Source of the DNA: Theocolax elegans
Lineage: Eukaryota; Arthropoda; Insecta; Hymenoptera; Cerocephalidae
DNA length: 64,000 nt
Assembly (NCBI GenBank): GCA_026168455.1
Contig: CM047427.1
Coordinates: forward strand, 14,847,505-14,911,504
Direction of reading: 5' to 3'
Positions 12,167 to 24,674 of the stretch are shown in pieces. A model generated the notes under the pieces. That model was not told the DNA's origin, searched no databases, and worked only from the letters and a program-made list of their open reading frames with translations. Each line of letters opens with the position of its first letter. Position 1 is the stretch's first letter. The position numbers and the translations under genes are program-made.

Positions 12167-13396
12167 GGTCCGATCGCTTGCTCTACTTTTCGACGAGTAG
12201 CAAAAGAAAGAACCAACGAAGGATGACTTCCGGACGTGCCCGAATATTTGAAAAAACATTCAAACCGGATTTGGTCGCCAGATTTTTGGAGCGGGTTAAG
12301 AAAGTCAACAGTCGAGTTGTACTCGGGAAAAAAATAAAGTGCGTCCTTTTTCTATTCTCTGTTAAATCTTGATATTCTTTCAAATTTTCTTATATATTAC
12401 TATAGATTTGACAATAAAATACCCAATCACTCTTTTTATAAATTTTAAGCTTTTAATGTTTAATTTTATTTCCTGTTCTAATCACTTCTATCGCAATGAG
12501 CACTAATTGGCAGCTAAAAAAAAATTCGTTACAAAAATATATTTGTACAAACGAATGACTGATTAAGCACGGTGTTTCTCTATGAAATTCTATTAGTTGG
12601 TTATGAAATTAACCAAAATTGAATAGAAAATAATTTTAAAATAAATCTAACAATTTAGCAGCAACATAGCAGGTGAATACGAATAATTCAAGATAATAAT
12701 ACTTCGTTTCTACCAATGCATTTGCTATACGGTATACAGAATCAAATTTTTCAAATAATACGTGAACTGGAACTGAAATTTAGACGTAAACCAATTGGGC
12801 TTTACTAGGTACAGTATATGTATATATACGTGTTCCCTCCCGTTTCTTATTCGTATAACGATCAAGTTTATACATCTCAATCGGTAAAGAAAAATAATAC
12901 GATAAAATATTATCGACTGCTACAGGTCATCCCTTCCTCGTCGATCAATATATTTATAAAGCGAATAAAAAAAGGAGAGAGAGAGAAAGATGAGAAAATC
13001 AGAAAATGTTAGGAAGTATAGTTCACTGTATCGATGCCTGGGAGTTTCACGAACAAATAGAATTTTAAGACTTTATAAGAAGGAAAATGAAATAAAGGTA
13101 AAAAAAAAGTAGAAGAAAACGATGAAACTTGGATAATTTAAGTGGAGGAAACATTCTTTAACTTATTCGTATTCTTCAGAGAGCAAATGATACACGAAAC
13201 TATAATCGACTTATATAAAAATTTACAATATCGTACTTATTTTTAATACTTTCTTCTATGCTACACGAATATTGCAAAAGATTTCAAAGAATGCTGCAAT
13301 ATATTTTAGGATGTCCAATTCAATTATAACTTTTTATAACTTGCATTCCAATTTTTAGAATATAGCTGTATAGTAGGATTTCATTGATTAATAAAA
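12167..13396. repeat. Tandem duplication, copy 1 (1230 bp unit)
   Basis: The unit begins GGTCCGATCGCTTGCTC and ends TTCATTGATTAATAAAA, and is followed directly, head to tail, by a second copy. Reading the copies side by side shows only around ten differences, mostly A- or T-run length changes (for example near 12529/13744), a G-to-T change near 12723, and small changes near 12988-13050. The copies are therefore about 99% identical and recent. There are no terminal repeats of transposon type and no target duplication beyond junctional A/G homology. Unequal exchange, replication slippage or an uncollapsed assembly duplicate are the likely origins. Confidence 0.95.
12193..12333 (+). CDS. Exon-like patch inside duplication copy 1, product unknown
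   Basis: About 140 bases of higher GC are open on the plus strand and encode a basic stretch including MTSGRARIFEKTFKPDLVAR followed by FLERVKKVNSRVVLGKK. A weak acceptor (TAG ending near 12199) precedes it, and a possible donor, AAA|GTGCGT, follows near 12338. The same stretch is open on the minus strand, so the open frame alone is not proof. I do not recognise a domain. Because the whole 1.23 kb is duplicated, identity with copy 2 says nothing about selection. Confidence 0.25.
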
Positions 13397-14627
13397 GGTC
13401 CGATCGCTTGCTCTACTTTTCGACGAGTAGCAAAAGAAAGAACCAACGAAGGATGACTTCCGGACGTGCCCGAATATTTGAAAAAACATTCAAACCGGAT
13501 TTGGTCGCCAGATTTTTGGAGCGGGTTAAGAAAGTCAACAGTCGAGTTGTACTCGGGAAAAAAATAAAGTGCGTCCTTTTTCTATTCTCTGTTAAATCTT
13601 GATATTCTTTCAAATTTTCTTATATATTACTATAGATTTGACAATAAAATACCCAATCACTCTTTTTATAAATTTTAAGCTTTTAATGTTTAATTTTATT
13701 TCCTGTTCTAATCACTTCTATCGCAATGAGCACTAATTGGCAGCTAAAAAAAATTCGTTACAAAAATATATTTGTACAAACGAATGACTGATTAAGCACG
13801 GTGTTTCTCTATGAAATTCTATTAGTTGGTTATGAAATTAACCAAAATTGAATAGAAAATAATTTTAAAATAAATCTAACAATTTAGCAGCAACATAGCA
13901 GGTGAATACGAATAATTCAAGATAATAATACTTCGTTTCTACCAATGCATTTTCTATACGGTATACAGAATCAAATTTTTCAAATAATACGTGAACTGGA
14001 ACTGAAATTTAGACGTAAACCAATTGGGCTTTACTAGGTACAGTATATGTATATATACGTGTTCCCTCCCGTTTCTTATTCGTATAACGATCAAGTTTAT
14101 ACATCTCAATCGGTAAAGAAAAATAATACGATAAAATATTATCGACTGCTACAGGTCATCCCTTCCTCGTCGATCAATATATTTATAAAGCGAATAAAAA
14201 AAGGAGAGAGAGAGAAAGAGAGAAAAATCAGAAAATGTTAGGAAGTATAGTTCACTATATCGATGCCTGGGAGTTTCACGGAACAAAATAGAATTTTAAG
14301 ACTTTATAAGAAGGAAAATGAAATAAAGGTAAAAAAAAGTAGAAGAAAACGATGAAACTTGGATAATTTAAGTGGAGGAAACATTCTTTAACTTATTCGT
14401 ATTCTTCAGAGAGCAAATGATACACGAAACTATAATCGACTTATATAAAAATTTACAATATCGTACTTATTTTTAATACTTTCTTCTATGCTACACGAAT
14501 ATTGCAAAAGATTTCAAAGAATGCTGCAATATATTTTAGGATGTCCAATTCAATTATAACTTTTTATAACTTGCATTCCAATTTTTAGAATATAGCTGTA
14601 TAGTAGGATTTTCATTGATTAATAAAA
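13397..14627. repeat. Tandem duplication, copy 2
   Basis: Second head-to-tail copy of the unit starting at 12167, offset 1230 bases and one base longer overall. It carries the same exon-like patch and the same GAGAGA-rich tail (near 14200-14225), which has diverged slightly between copies. Confidence 0.95.
13423..13563 (+). CDS. Exon-like patch inside duplication copy 2
   Basis: Identical in translation to the patch in copy 1 (RARIFEKTFKPDLVARFLER and following). If it is a real exon, the duplication gives the gene two tandem copies of one exon, which could be alternative or redundant. There is no independent evidence of transcription. Confidence 0.22.
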
Positions 14628-16910
14628 AAAAATATATGTATAGTTTGGTTTTTTTAATGTTTAAAGAAAAAATTAAATGTCTTTTTAACTTCTTATTTTA
14701 TCGATAATTGTATCTGTATAAAATTGAAAATGAGAGTTACTTTTCATATTCTCTTTCTTTTTCGGTGCATCAGTTTATTTCGCATTTTAATTGAAAATAT
14801 TGAACCATTACGATCGATGTACAAAAGAACGAGGCTTTGAAGCGCACTTTATTATTCAATCGGATATTATTTTTAATATTTCACAATACACCGAAGTGAG
14901 CATAATTATTTTAAAAGGAAAAAACGAAGATAATAATTATTCTCAATAACTGTACATAAAATAATATAGTTTGCATAATTTTCCGCTTATAATAGTTATA
15001 AATGTTAAACAATTTTTTTTACTTTTTTTTAATAGTATAAGGTTAAACAAAAAAAAATTGTGAGCTCTCGAAACCTCACTTTACAATGTAAATTCGCTCG
15101 AGATTAAAATGGAAAATTTGCTAGGTGCATCGAGTATGCCGTTTGAAACGAACTTAGCAATATTTTCGCTCTACGGCTAAAAAAGAATCTCAAATCAAAA
15201 TCATATTTCAAAGAACAATTTAAAAAAATGTTTTAGGTGATGTCTACAAGTTGATCGAGCGAATCGCGTGTAATTCGATACTTTCTTTAGTAGCCGGCTG
15301 CAGATTTAATTCGGCTTGACTCCCGGTGTTTTTCGCGGGATTTATAATGACCGCACGCATCCAGTATACCTTCAATTTAACGATCGATATTCCCGTTTAT
15401 TTCATGGGACTTCCGTACACTTTAATTGACATAATGAATGGCCCTTCCCAAGGCGATAATTTTACTCTATTTACAGTTCCATATTTTCTATTTTCAACGC
15501 GATATTCAACGTACTTTTCAAATGTTACTTGGGAGTGGTACAATTTCTCTCTCTTTTTTTCCTTTATAAACGAGGTGAAAATCGTTATTTTAATATCGTT
15601 GCGTGCATTATAACAGGGTTGTACGATTTTTTTTATCGGCATTTCTTCTTTTTTTCCTTTTATACAGAATTACTTAATTTGTGCAACATAATGCCGAGTT
15701 TTAATATTTATATATGGAAATTATATATATAATCCAATCAAGTACACACCAAGTTAATGCTTTATATTTATTCATTTTCCGTATTACAATGTTATTATTG
15801 ATTTTTTTTAAAAACATTTTATTTTTTCACGTAATCATGGAAGTATTTTTCATAGGAGGACTGATACAATAGTTTAAAAATTATTATTAAAATATCACCC
15901 GACAGAATTCTACGTATAATTTTAATTAAATTCAACAATTTTTGTTTCTTTTAGTTTTATTCCTTGCGTCGAATTATTACATTATTAATAATGCAATTAT
16001 ATCAAGAATTGTTACATTATTTTAAGTAAATTTTTTAATCATGCACTTCATTATCTTCAATTTTCGAAATTTTGATATCTGCACGTATTACACTAAATTA
16101 GATAAATTTTTTAACAAATAATAATATATTAATAATTATTTAGAAATTTTAAATTTTGTACATAATTATAATTACCAAAGTCTTTTAAATATTAGGAGTG
16201 ATGTAATCAATATTGTAAGTATTCGATATTAGAGGTGATTTGAGGACGTTAACGTTAATGTAATTCATCAATTTATGTATACGAAAATGTCGAAGGTTCG
16301 CAGCCCTTATACAATACGCGTGACTGATATACCTTCATATTCAATATTATTAATTTTAATATATTATCATACATCGGAATTCGTGCTTATAGGTATAGAA
16401 AATGGACAAATAATTTTTTAATGTCTACATATATATATATATATACGAGCTACTATTATTAGTTTACCAAGGTGTTTCATCATTACGGTTTGAATTCACA
16501 TTTGAACATACTCACACATTATCAATATAATGCATATAGATATAAAGAATACATTTTGATAGGTATATATGGTTTTAAGTCATCGTTTTCAATGGCGTTT
16601 CAACTGATCATTTGCGTGTGAAGCATGATTAACAATTATTTTTAAACATTTCCACACGAATGGCAATAGTGCAACTATATATTTTTTGATAGATGTATAC
16701 GTAGTTAACCTTAGTAAATGCAAAAGTTATTAATTAAGCAAAGATTATAATTCGCATTATCAATATTGGTACAAAGTGTATAATTGAATCATATCATAAA
16801 CATTTGTAAGTAAAGTTATTTAAGAAAATATTTGTAATAAAAGTTATTTAGTGTGACAATAAACTAAAGAAATTATACGATTAACTATGAATATAAGTAT
16901 ATGAAATTAA
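14628..16910. other. AT-rich non-coding stretch
   Basis: A slightly GC-richer patch at 15240-15480 holds an 88-codon frame from ATG 15347, but its hydrophobic, aromatic-rich translation matches nothing I know and ORFs of this size are expected by chance here. The rest is AT-rich with a TA run near 16430. Confidence 0.5.
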
Positions 16911-16922
16911 GTGAATATAAGG

Positions 16923-17018
16923 CTTTTGGGGACGCAGAATCGATTTTGATGGTTATGTTTGCGTCATTTTGAATTTTTTAATTCTGACCTTAGATTCATA
17001 ATCAGCAAACCCCAAAAC
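16923..17018. repeat. Probable dispersed-repeat fragment with TTTTGGGG ends
   Basis: CTTTTGGGG at 16923-16931 and CCCCAAAAC at 17010-17018 face each other. Read from the right on the minus strand, the block has TTTTGGGG, then GCTGATTATGAATCTAAGG, TCAGAATT and TTCAAAATGACG. That pattern resembles repeat families I have seen in insect genomic DNA, but I cannot verify the family without a search. The inner arms match only loosely. Confidence 0.35.
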
Positions 17019-17458
17019 TCTTACACATCGAAGTTGATATGAATTGACTGAAAAATGCAGCAGTTATTCAATTTTTTTTATCATATATGATACATTGCCA
17101 GTGAAAGGGTTAATATAATTATCGTGATTTTAATATCGTGCTTTATAATTTCACTACGATTACAATACATTGACAAAAATCAATTTATGTAGAAAAATAT
17201 ATATAGGTCATGGAGGTTATTGTAATCACAATTATTATATTTCAAGAAATAGAAATAATTATAATTATTAATAAGTCAGACTAAAAATAAAAATAAATGA
17301 TTGTATGTAGCATCCAAGTATATTATACCATCAATTTTTTATCAAGGAAGTTTATATTTATTGACCAACCAAATTGGCAATACATTCCTTCTTTAAATTA
17401 TTCACATTAAATACCGAAACCGACGACTCGGTCAAAAAATAAAATTAATACCGAGGTT

Positions 17459-17463
<5 letters not shown>

Positions 17464-17492
<29 letters not shown>
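17464..17492. repeat. (TA)n microsatellite
   Basis: Uninterrupted AT dinucleotide run of about 29 bases. Confidence 0.95.
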
Positions 17493-17497
<5 letters not shown>

Positions 17498-18611
17498 GTC
17501 AAAGATATACCGTAACTATAAAAAAAAAAAAATATACCGTAATTATTAGTCTATAAATTTCCAAAGTATAAATTCGTTAATTCGTTAAATTTACAATTAA
17601 AACGCGCTTATTCGTACGAATAAAATTGAGAATAAAGTCTGCGGTGGATTCGTCTATTCTTTATCCCGTCGATGAAAAAATGATCGAGGCCCATCTTAAT
17701 TTAACGCTTCAGCGATGAACGAACGTAAAATTCGCTTTAATAGGTATAATCCAGAATTCAAGTTTCATCAGGATACTTCCCTTAGTTTTTATTTTACCTT
17801 TTTCCAAAATCGAATAACAGAATAATTAATAATTTTTTTATAAATCCTAAGAAGATATTGTAAAAAATACTTATATTCATCGATACATTATTTGCAATAT
17901 TTATAGGGAAACAGGGATACTCTCCTATGCGAGAATATTGAAATTGATATTTACTTTGTAATTCCGTCGATATTTCACTCGCAGGAAAATATATAAATTC
18001 TTCAACAGTCAAAGAAAAGTTAATTTTATATATTACGAAGTTTGAGCTATTGAATAATAATAGCTCCGTCGAGTATGTCGTTTAGTTTTAGATTGACTGC
18101 GTCTCTGAAACGGGTTAATCTAATATTTCACAATAATACTTTAAACTATGTATCGCGAAACATGTAACATAAAAGTATAATCAATATTAGATACACAGAA
18201 ATTTTTTGCACGTAAGTTAACGTGACAGTTGTCGTCATTTTTTTTTATCTTGACGTCTATGACATTATGACGCTATCGTGTGTGAAACGTGTATATCTCG
18301 TTTTTTTTTCTTCTTCAAATCGGTATTAAATCTAAGAAGATGTGAAAGTTTTACTATCGATCTGGCAAAACCTATCAAACATGAAAGCTTACAACGCGCA
18401 GTTTCAAATTATTGTAGTAAACAATTTTATGTATACCATCTCGTCCTAACAGATAAATCGGTCTACTAAAAATATATGGAAAATCCTTTTCACTTTGAAA
18501 TAGTTGATCAATCTTCCTTTCGCTATGCCGTGCTTATATCTATAATAAAAGAAAATTTTTAACGAGTTTTCAGCCTATTCAATTGACGGTTAATTTATAA
18601 ATTATAAACCA
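17493..18611. other. AT-rich non-coding stretch
   Basis: No exon or RNA gene was recognised between the TA run and the MITE. Confidence 0.5.
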
Positions 18612-18614
18612 TAA

Positions 18615-19132
18615 ACGTCCGGGCGGACATTTTTGAGTCGATCGGTAATTCATCTAATAAACTAATTCAAAAATCGAAAATAATGTTCTGAAAATGATTT
18701 TCAACGTAAAAATGTTCGCTCTTTCAGAATACGCGGTTAGATTTTTTATACACTTAAGTGGAAATTCAATGTGACAGCTTAAAGATGATAGAAAATATAT
18801 CGAATACATTCGTAAAATCGAAAAAGGTTCTTTCAGTCAATTTTATAAATTTATAATTATTTTTATCTGTTTAATTCTATGTGATGAAAAAATAAAGATA
18901 ATTACTAATTTTAATAACGATACAAGAGAACCTTTTAGATTTTACCAAGGTATTGAATATTTGAGTCTGTACAATATTTTTTTGCCACTTTTAAGCCGAC
19001 ATATTGAATTTCCACTTATATGTAAAAAATCTCACTGCACATTCTGAAAGAGCAAACATTTTTAGAGCATCATTTTTGATAGTTGAATTAGTTTTCTAAG
19101 TTAATTACCGATCAAAATCTCCGACCGGACGT
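18615..19132. mobile_element. Palindromic MITE (518 bp) with TAA target-site duplication
   Basis: The ends are ACGTCCGGGCGGA on the left and, in reverse complement, ACGTCCGGTCGGA on the right (1 mismatch in 13). The inverted similarity continues through nearly the whole element. Recognisable paired blocks include GATCGGTAATT, AACTAATTCAA, TTTGCTCTTTCAGAAT and AAGTGGAAATTCAAT, and matching ends of the arms meet near the centre (about 18880). TAA at 18612-18614 and TAA at 19133-19135 form a 3 bp target duplication. There is no ORF of transposase size, so it is a non-autonomous element. A 3 bp TWA-type duplication is known for PIF/Harbinger elements, so that superfamily is an inference; the TIR sequence itself does not prove it. 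Arm divergence of very roughly 20% suggests it is not a very recent insertion. Confidence 0.8.
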
Positions 19133-19135
19133 TAA

Positions 19136-20090
19136 AAGGTAAAAAAGTTTATTAATGGTGAAGATGTAGATCACTAAGTAATCATAAACGCTTCAATTTG
19201 TTATTAACATTGAATATTAAAAATGAACGGAGTAAAGCGTATATCACTTGATCACGGTCGACTTGGTCAGAAGACTTGATAGCTCTATATCTATACGTAT
19301 ACACACACAAGTCTACTTGAAATAATCCGACTGCTGAAATTTAAAATATTCAAATATCGCAATTAACCTAAAAGTGCACAATCCAGAAGATTTAGGTTTC
19401 GAACCAATGAAAGAGATTTAATGCTATATATTTAATCTAGTAGTAAAAAATTTATTTTATTTATTCCTTACGCGGATGGAAATCTATAAATATTCTTTCA
19501 CCTCGTAACGGATGTCTGTTAGATGAATCTAAATAAGTTCATATACCTAGCGATTTTCTTATTAAAGATTTAAATCCTAAAGTAGTCAATAAAAATTTGC
19601 TGCCACTCGTATAATATTGCATATTTATTCTTTAGTCGCATTTACATGCATGATTCATTCACAAAAAAGAACTGTGGTGCAGTACAGAAAATTAAATCAA
19701 AATTTAAAAAAAAAATACTCTACGGATGAACAATTCATTGATGAATCTAAAATTGACCTCGATTTCTCCACGCGTACAAAAGAATAGATAAAAGTATTTT
19801 TTTCTAAAATTAACTATATACTTTTGGTTATTTAAATACGAAAATATAAATAATTAATAAAAGAAACTCCATCAAAATAATATTTCAACGTGTGATGAAT
19901 AATTTATTGAAATATAGAATTTTTGTACGAAAATGCATTGTAATAACTTCTTATTCTCGTATACTATATCGCAAAAGCAATTAAAAAAGTTATAGTATTT
20001 AAATATAGGAAAGTACTATAGAATTACTGAGGAAAGGAAACGAGTAAACGATAAAAAGAAAAATGAAAAGTAATTCTTTTAAAGTTCGAT
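19136..20090. other. AT-rich non-coding stretch
   Basis: No gene or repeat was recognised apart from A/T runs. Confidence 0.5.
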
Positions 20091-20560
20091 AAAAGTATTT
20101 CCGTATAGAAGATTCTCATCTCATCTCGGTACGTGTCATCAGACAACAAACGTGTGCGCACGAGCTGGTCCTCCTTTCCTCTAATTTTCTTCTCACCTCG
20201 TGTTTCACACGTTTTCGCTTCCTAGTATAAGTATACATACATACATATACACACACATACACACACATATACCCTGTTTTCCACCCCGCAAAAGTCCCGG
20301 CAATTCGCCCGTCATTTTTCTCGTCTAATCTACCAGACTGTCATCTTTTCTTGGTGGTTCTTTATTTGCTCCTCTTCGTGCCCTCGTCATCAATCACACG
20401 AAAAACGAAGACAATTTCCACACTCGCGCTCACTCCCCGGAAAAACGTATGGGACGACCAAAAGAGAGTTAGATAAATTCCGCGGCTTTTTATATATATA
20501 TATACACACATACACGACAATTGCGCGACAGCGGCAACGTCTTTTTTACCCTTATCTTAT
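20091..20560. other. Pyrimidine- and CpG-richer island with CA/TA simple repeats
   Basis: GC is higher than in the surroundings. There are stretches of TCCTCCTTTCC type, a CATA/CACA repeat at about 20231-20273 and a TA/CA run at about 20491-20513. No exon with acceptor and donor could be placed. It could be a promoter or enhancer patch; nothing in it shows this directly. Confidence 0.35.
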
Positions 20561-23200
20561 CTCGTACACTAGTCTGTCTTGGGAAATGCACAAACAGACT
20601 TGGGAAATGTTTCGATTTTATATAATCGTCGTCGTGACGTATTTAACTATTTTTTAAAGATAATAGATCTTTCACTTTTTTCTACAATGTGGATTTATAA
20701 GATATATCATCGATTCTGCACGCGGGGAAACACGTTGACATAATGAGGACGTATCTTTGGTTTATTTCAGCGAATGCACCTTCATGTACAATAATAAATG
20801 TTATTTTTTTTTATTTAAACAAGCAAATGTCAGACGTGATTTACATCGTACAAATACTGCTAAAAAAATAACCAATTTATATCCATATATATATATGTAC
20901 ATAAATAATATTAGTTACAGGTGCGCGAGATTGATAGAATTGATGAATATTTGAAAAAATACATTTTTTTATTTGTTTAACTAGCCATTCATTAATGGGT
21001 TTACTTGTTGGAGAAAAAGTGTTGGAAAATTAAATTATAAATAAATAAGACTACCGTAAATATTAAATATTATTAAAGTTAAAATTTAACCATGATTCTT
21101 AAAGAACTTGGTTGTAACAATTAAATTTAAATTTCAACTCTGTAACCACTAGTTCTTTTGAATTTGTCACTTTGCAATCCGGTATGCGACAAGGACTCAA
21201 TGCAATGCTCTTTCTTCCACGTACTTTCGAAAATGTACTGTAATAAAATGAAAATTAAAATTACTGACAATAAACACACATTTTTTTGTACATAAAAAGT
21301 CTACCGTGACAACTTCGTGATGTACTCGTTACTTTGAAATTTCTAAACTGAAATTTCTAAAACAGAGTCAGTATTAAAAAAAAAGACGAATCAAGAAAAG
21401 TAATTGTATTTTTAAATTGAAAACTAGATAGCTATTGTAAGCGTACATCTCGAACATAAATATTTAAAATTCAGAAGACCACAAAAAGACTAAGAAATTT
21501 TTGACTTGTAATTTAGCAGAAAATAAAACATCTGTTGGGAATACCGGAAACAATTTCCATTGATAAAAAAAATCGCATATTAAAGGAGAGTTCGCAGTAA
21601 ATTTGAAATATTCAGCTATTCGCACACTATGTATACAAAAAAAAATAGAAAGAGAGGAAGTAAAAATGTAAACGAAAAGCCAATCTTGTATGTGCCGCAG
21701 GACGAAGTGCAGTCGTGCTCAAACAACGTGAGTAGAGAAGTAGAAGGGCGAGGAAAGAGAGGGAGTTTCCTCTATTCTACACGAGCCGTGCCATAAAACC
21801 TCTTCACCTAATAAACAGGGAAAATAAAAGGTATTGTTGAAATTGCATAATAAGGATAGTTTTATTTAACGCTTGGTTACACACCGCATTCTGGTACTGC
21901 GTGGCTTGTCAGCCTCGGTTAGTTTCACCAATTATCTCATTTCCAAACAATTAGAATTCTTAATTTTTTGGCTTTCCAACATTTCCCGTTCTTTTAAATT
22001 TTATTTATTTTACCTTGGTTCAAGTAATTTATTTATTAATTTCGTGATTTATTAAAATGATTAAATAATTTGTTAGGGAAAATATTGTTTTGCCAATATT
22101 TTAATAAAATTTATTAAAATATTTGTTTGCATTTGCTACGGGTAATACACTCCACAATATAAGCAGAAGGTGTGGAATATTTGGTTTTGATGCTTAGGCC
22201 TATGCCTCAATGTCACCTAAACACCCAAACAGAATGTTTCAATATACCGGCCATCTCGAGTAAGATTTTTCCTTCCTTCTGGCATAACACCTGACAAATG
22301 CGAAACGGTGTGAAAAAAATCAGGAGAAAAAAGAAAGGAAATATGTACACACCCCACAGATAGATGGTGGGTATACGAGCTAAAAGAACAAGTATTGAAT
22401 AAAATATAATCAATATGCAATGATAAATATATACGATTTGTAAGATAAAATCTTATATACCCCGATGTTTCCCCATGGTGAAAAGAAAATATTGAAGTAC
22501 AAAGTCAACAATATCTTAAGGTATACATAATTCCTTGATTAAAATTATTTAAATTTTTTTAATTAATCTCTATTGACACTAACTACATTTTTTTAATTGA
22601 AATCGGACAATATTGTGTTGGTTTATTTGAACAAACCATGGAATTTGTATAATTAATGTTCAATATTAAAAACAATTTATACCTATTTTTTGAACATTCA
22701 ATTAATTTATAATAATTTAATAAAAATGACTATTTGAATTTCAAGAACTCCTCCAGCCCGAAATCCTTCAAACCTTTCAACCTATAGCCAGACGTATAAC
22801 CTCACCCAAATAGATTTAACATGTATAATAAACACTGAAAAATGAATTTTCTTTAATAATAATAGTGAGCCGGTAGTAAACAATCTGCATTTACCTAAGA
22901 AATTAAACATTGAGTTTTATGAAAAGCAAAGATTCTCTAGTGTTTACTCTGCATCTATAGATATAAAAGATTACCGTGAAATAAGAAGGTTTTAATAAGC
23001 TCGACCACCGCCGCCAGAAAACTATAACATTGCGTCTTTTTAAAATTTTCTTTCTTATTTTTATTAAATGCACGACATTGTAAAATCACGTAAAATTAAT
23101 TTAAAAAAACAACTCTCGGGCAATGGTAAGTATTATCTCTTAAAATAGAAAATAAAGCAAGAGAAAAATAAATGTTGTTCCAATCAACATCAACGTCTAG
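20561..23200. other. AT-rich non-coding stretch
   Basis: Only short frames are present. A weak hairpin (AAAGAACT near 21100 with AGTTCTTT near 21162) and a purine-rich patch at 21640-21780 are the only local structures noted. Confidence 0.5.
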
Positions 23201-23296
23201 AAGCACGAGCACGCCTTTGTATTTGGGAAATAGAGTTACGCCAGTGCGATTTCCAAGGATCCAATTCCTTTCTGCGAGAGATGCTGCATAAACGAC

Positions 23297-23340
23297 TATA
23301 TACAGAGAGTTTGGATTCTCTCGTCAGCGCAGCGTCAGTT
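23297..23340 (+). promoter_or_regulatory. Candidate core promoter: TATATAC and TCAGTT initiator
   Basis: TATATAC at 23297 is followed by TCAGCG (23324) at the usual 28-29 base spacing, and by a perfect TCAGTT initiator at 23335-23340, whose spacing (about 40) is too long for the TATA box. A (CT)n tract follows at 23364-23390. The island 23200-23560 is GC-richer than its flanks. No coding exon can be assigned downstream, so if a transcript starts here its first exon is probably non-coding. Confidence 0.25.
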
Positions 23341-23363
23341 CGAAAACCTCTCTCAGCTGCGCT

Positions 23364-23390
23364 TTCTCTCTCTCTCTCTCTCTCTTTCTC
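23364..23390. repeat. (CT)n microsatellite
   Basis: CT run just downstream of the candidate initiator at 23335. Confidence 0.9.
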
Positions 23391-23560
23391 CCTTAGCTTA
23401 CCGAGTTTGAAATTCGGATAGTCTGTAAATCCATAAATGGTGCAATATCTTAATATCCGTTTACTAAACTGTCCTATATTCCCAGCCTGTATAAATATAA
23501 GCCTCCGGTCCTATGTGTGTATATGCGTGCTTGTTGTTGTTGTCGTCGTCTCCGACGCGA

Positions 23561-24574
23561 TACTTTCGAAATTATTGAATACCCGGCTGTTACAATAGGT
23601 TTATCTCAAGAGCGAGAAGGAGGAACTGTTTTGCATAGTTTTATTGTTTACTTAATAGGAGTTTCAAATTATTTGAATAAGCCAAGGAGAGAAAATAAGT
23701 TTAAACACGTTTGAATTTGGTGTACACTTTCGGTAGGGTATCTAGGTTAAGAACATTTTACATACAGTGTTAACATTCTCGTAATGACATTTTTCTCTCT
23801 CTTTTGCATTTTTCACAACTTTGAAATTATAATACCGGTCTTGAGTAAAATGGATAATCGTAACCTTCAAGTGAATTATATCATATTTTTTTATTATTGA
23901 ATGGGTTTAATTTTATCGACTTCTCGCTACTTTCACTAGTCACTATTTCGAAAAATGAAAATAAAATAAAATAAAGAAAGTTAATATTCACAATGTAATT
24001 ATTTATCTTATATTTTTCTACATTTTACCAAATATATTATTGTAAAATATCATAATTATTAACGGACTGACACTAAAAAAACCTTAATATATTTTTTAAA
24101 CGATATTTTTGTTTATCAATAAAATTTCGAAAAGATTGTTAAAGTTGTAAACGAAAATTTTGTAGCAGGGAAAATTTGATATAGGAGTCACGTGTTACGA
24201 GCTTTAACTTTAAAGTTATACACGTTTCAAAAATGTAATGGTCTGGGCCTATTCAAATTTTATAATACTGTGTCGAGAATAAGTTAACGAAAAAATCGCA
24301 ACTCGCAGTATAATTTAAAACAACAATTTTTATTAATTATATAAAAATTTAATTTTTAATCGATCGGAGCACATTTATTTCTCTTACATGTGTCAATTCA
24401 CCAGTATAAATAACCTCGGTATGAGCTCAAATTGTTACTAAATATAGTTTTGCCAAAATTTTTCTTCTTACAAAATTGTTATATTATTACTGTAATGTAT
24501 AAAACCAATAAATACTTGAAAATAATTACACAAAAAATAGCTTCATTAAGCTTGAAAAGAAATGCAGTAGGGAC
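23561..24574. other. AT-rich non-coding stretch up to the gap
   Basis: No exon, RNA gene or repeat recognised. Confidence 0.5.
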
Positions 24575-24674
24575 NNNNNNNNNNNNNNNNNNNNNNNNNN
24601 NNNNNNNNNNNNNNNNNNNNNNNNNNNNNNNNNNNNNNNNNNNNNNNNNNNNNNNNNNNNNNNNNNNNNNNNNN
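24575..24674. other. Assembly gap, 100 N
   Basis: Exactly 100 unresolved bases. A round number like this usually stands for a gap of unknown length, so distances across it, and any feature that would span it, are uncertain. Confidence 0.98.

Noticed and set aside
15347..15613. 88-codon ORF from ATG 15347
   Set aside because: ORFs of this size are expected by chance in 64 kb of this composition. The translation is hydrophobic, aromatic-rich and unrecognisable, and the antisense strand is open too.
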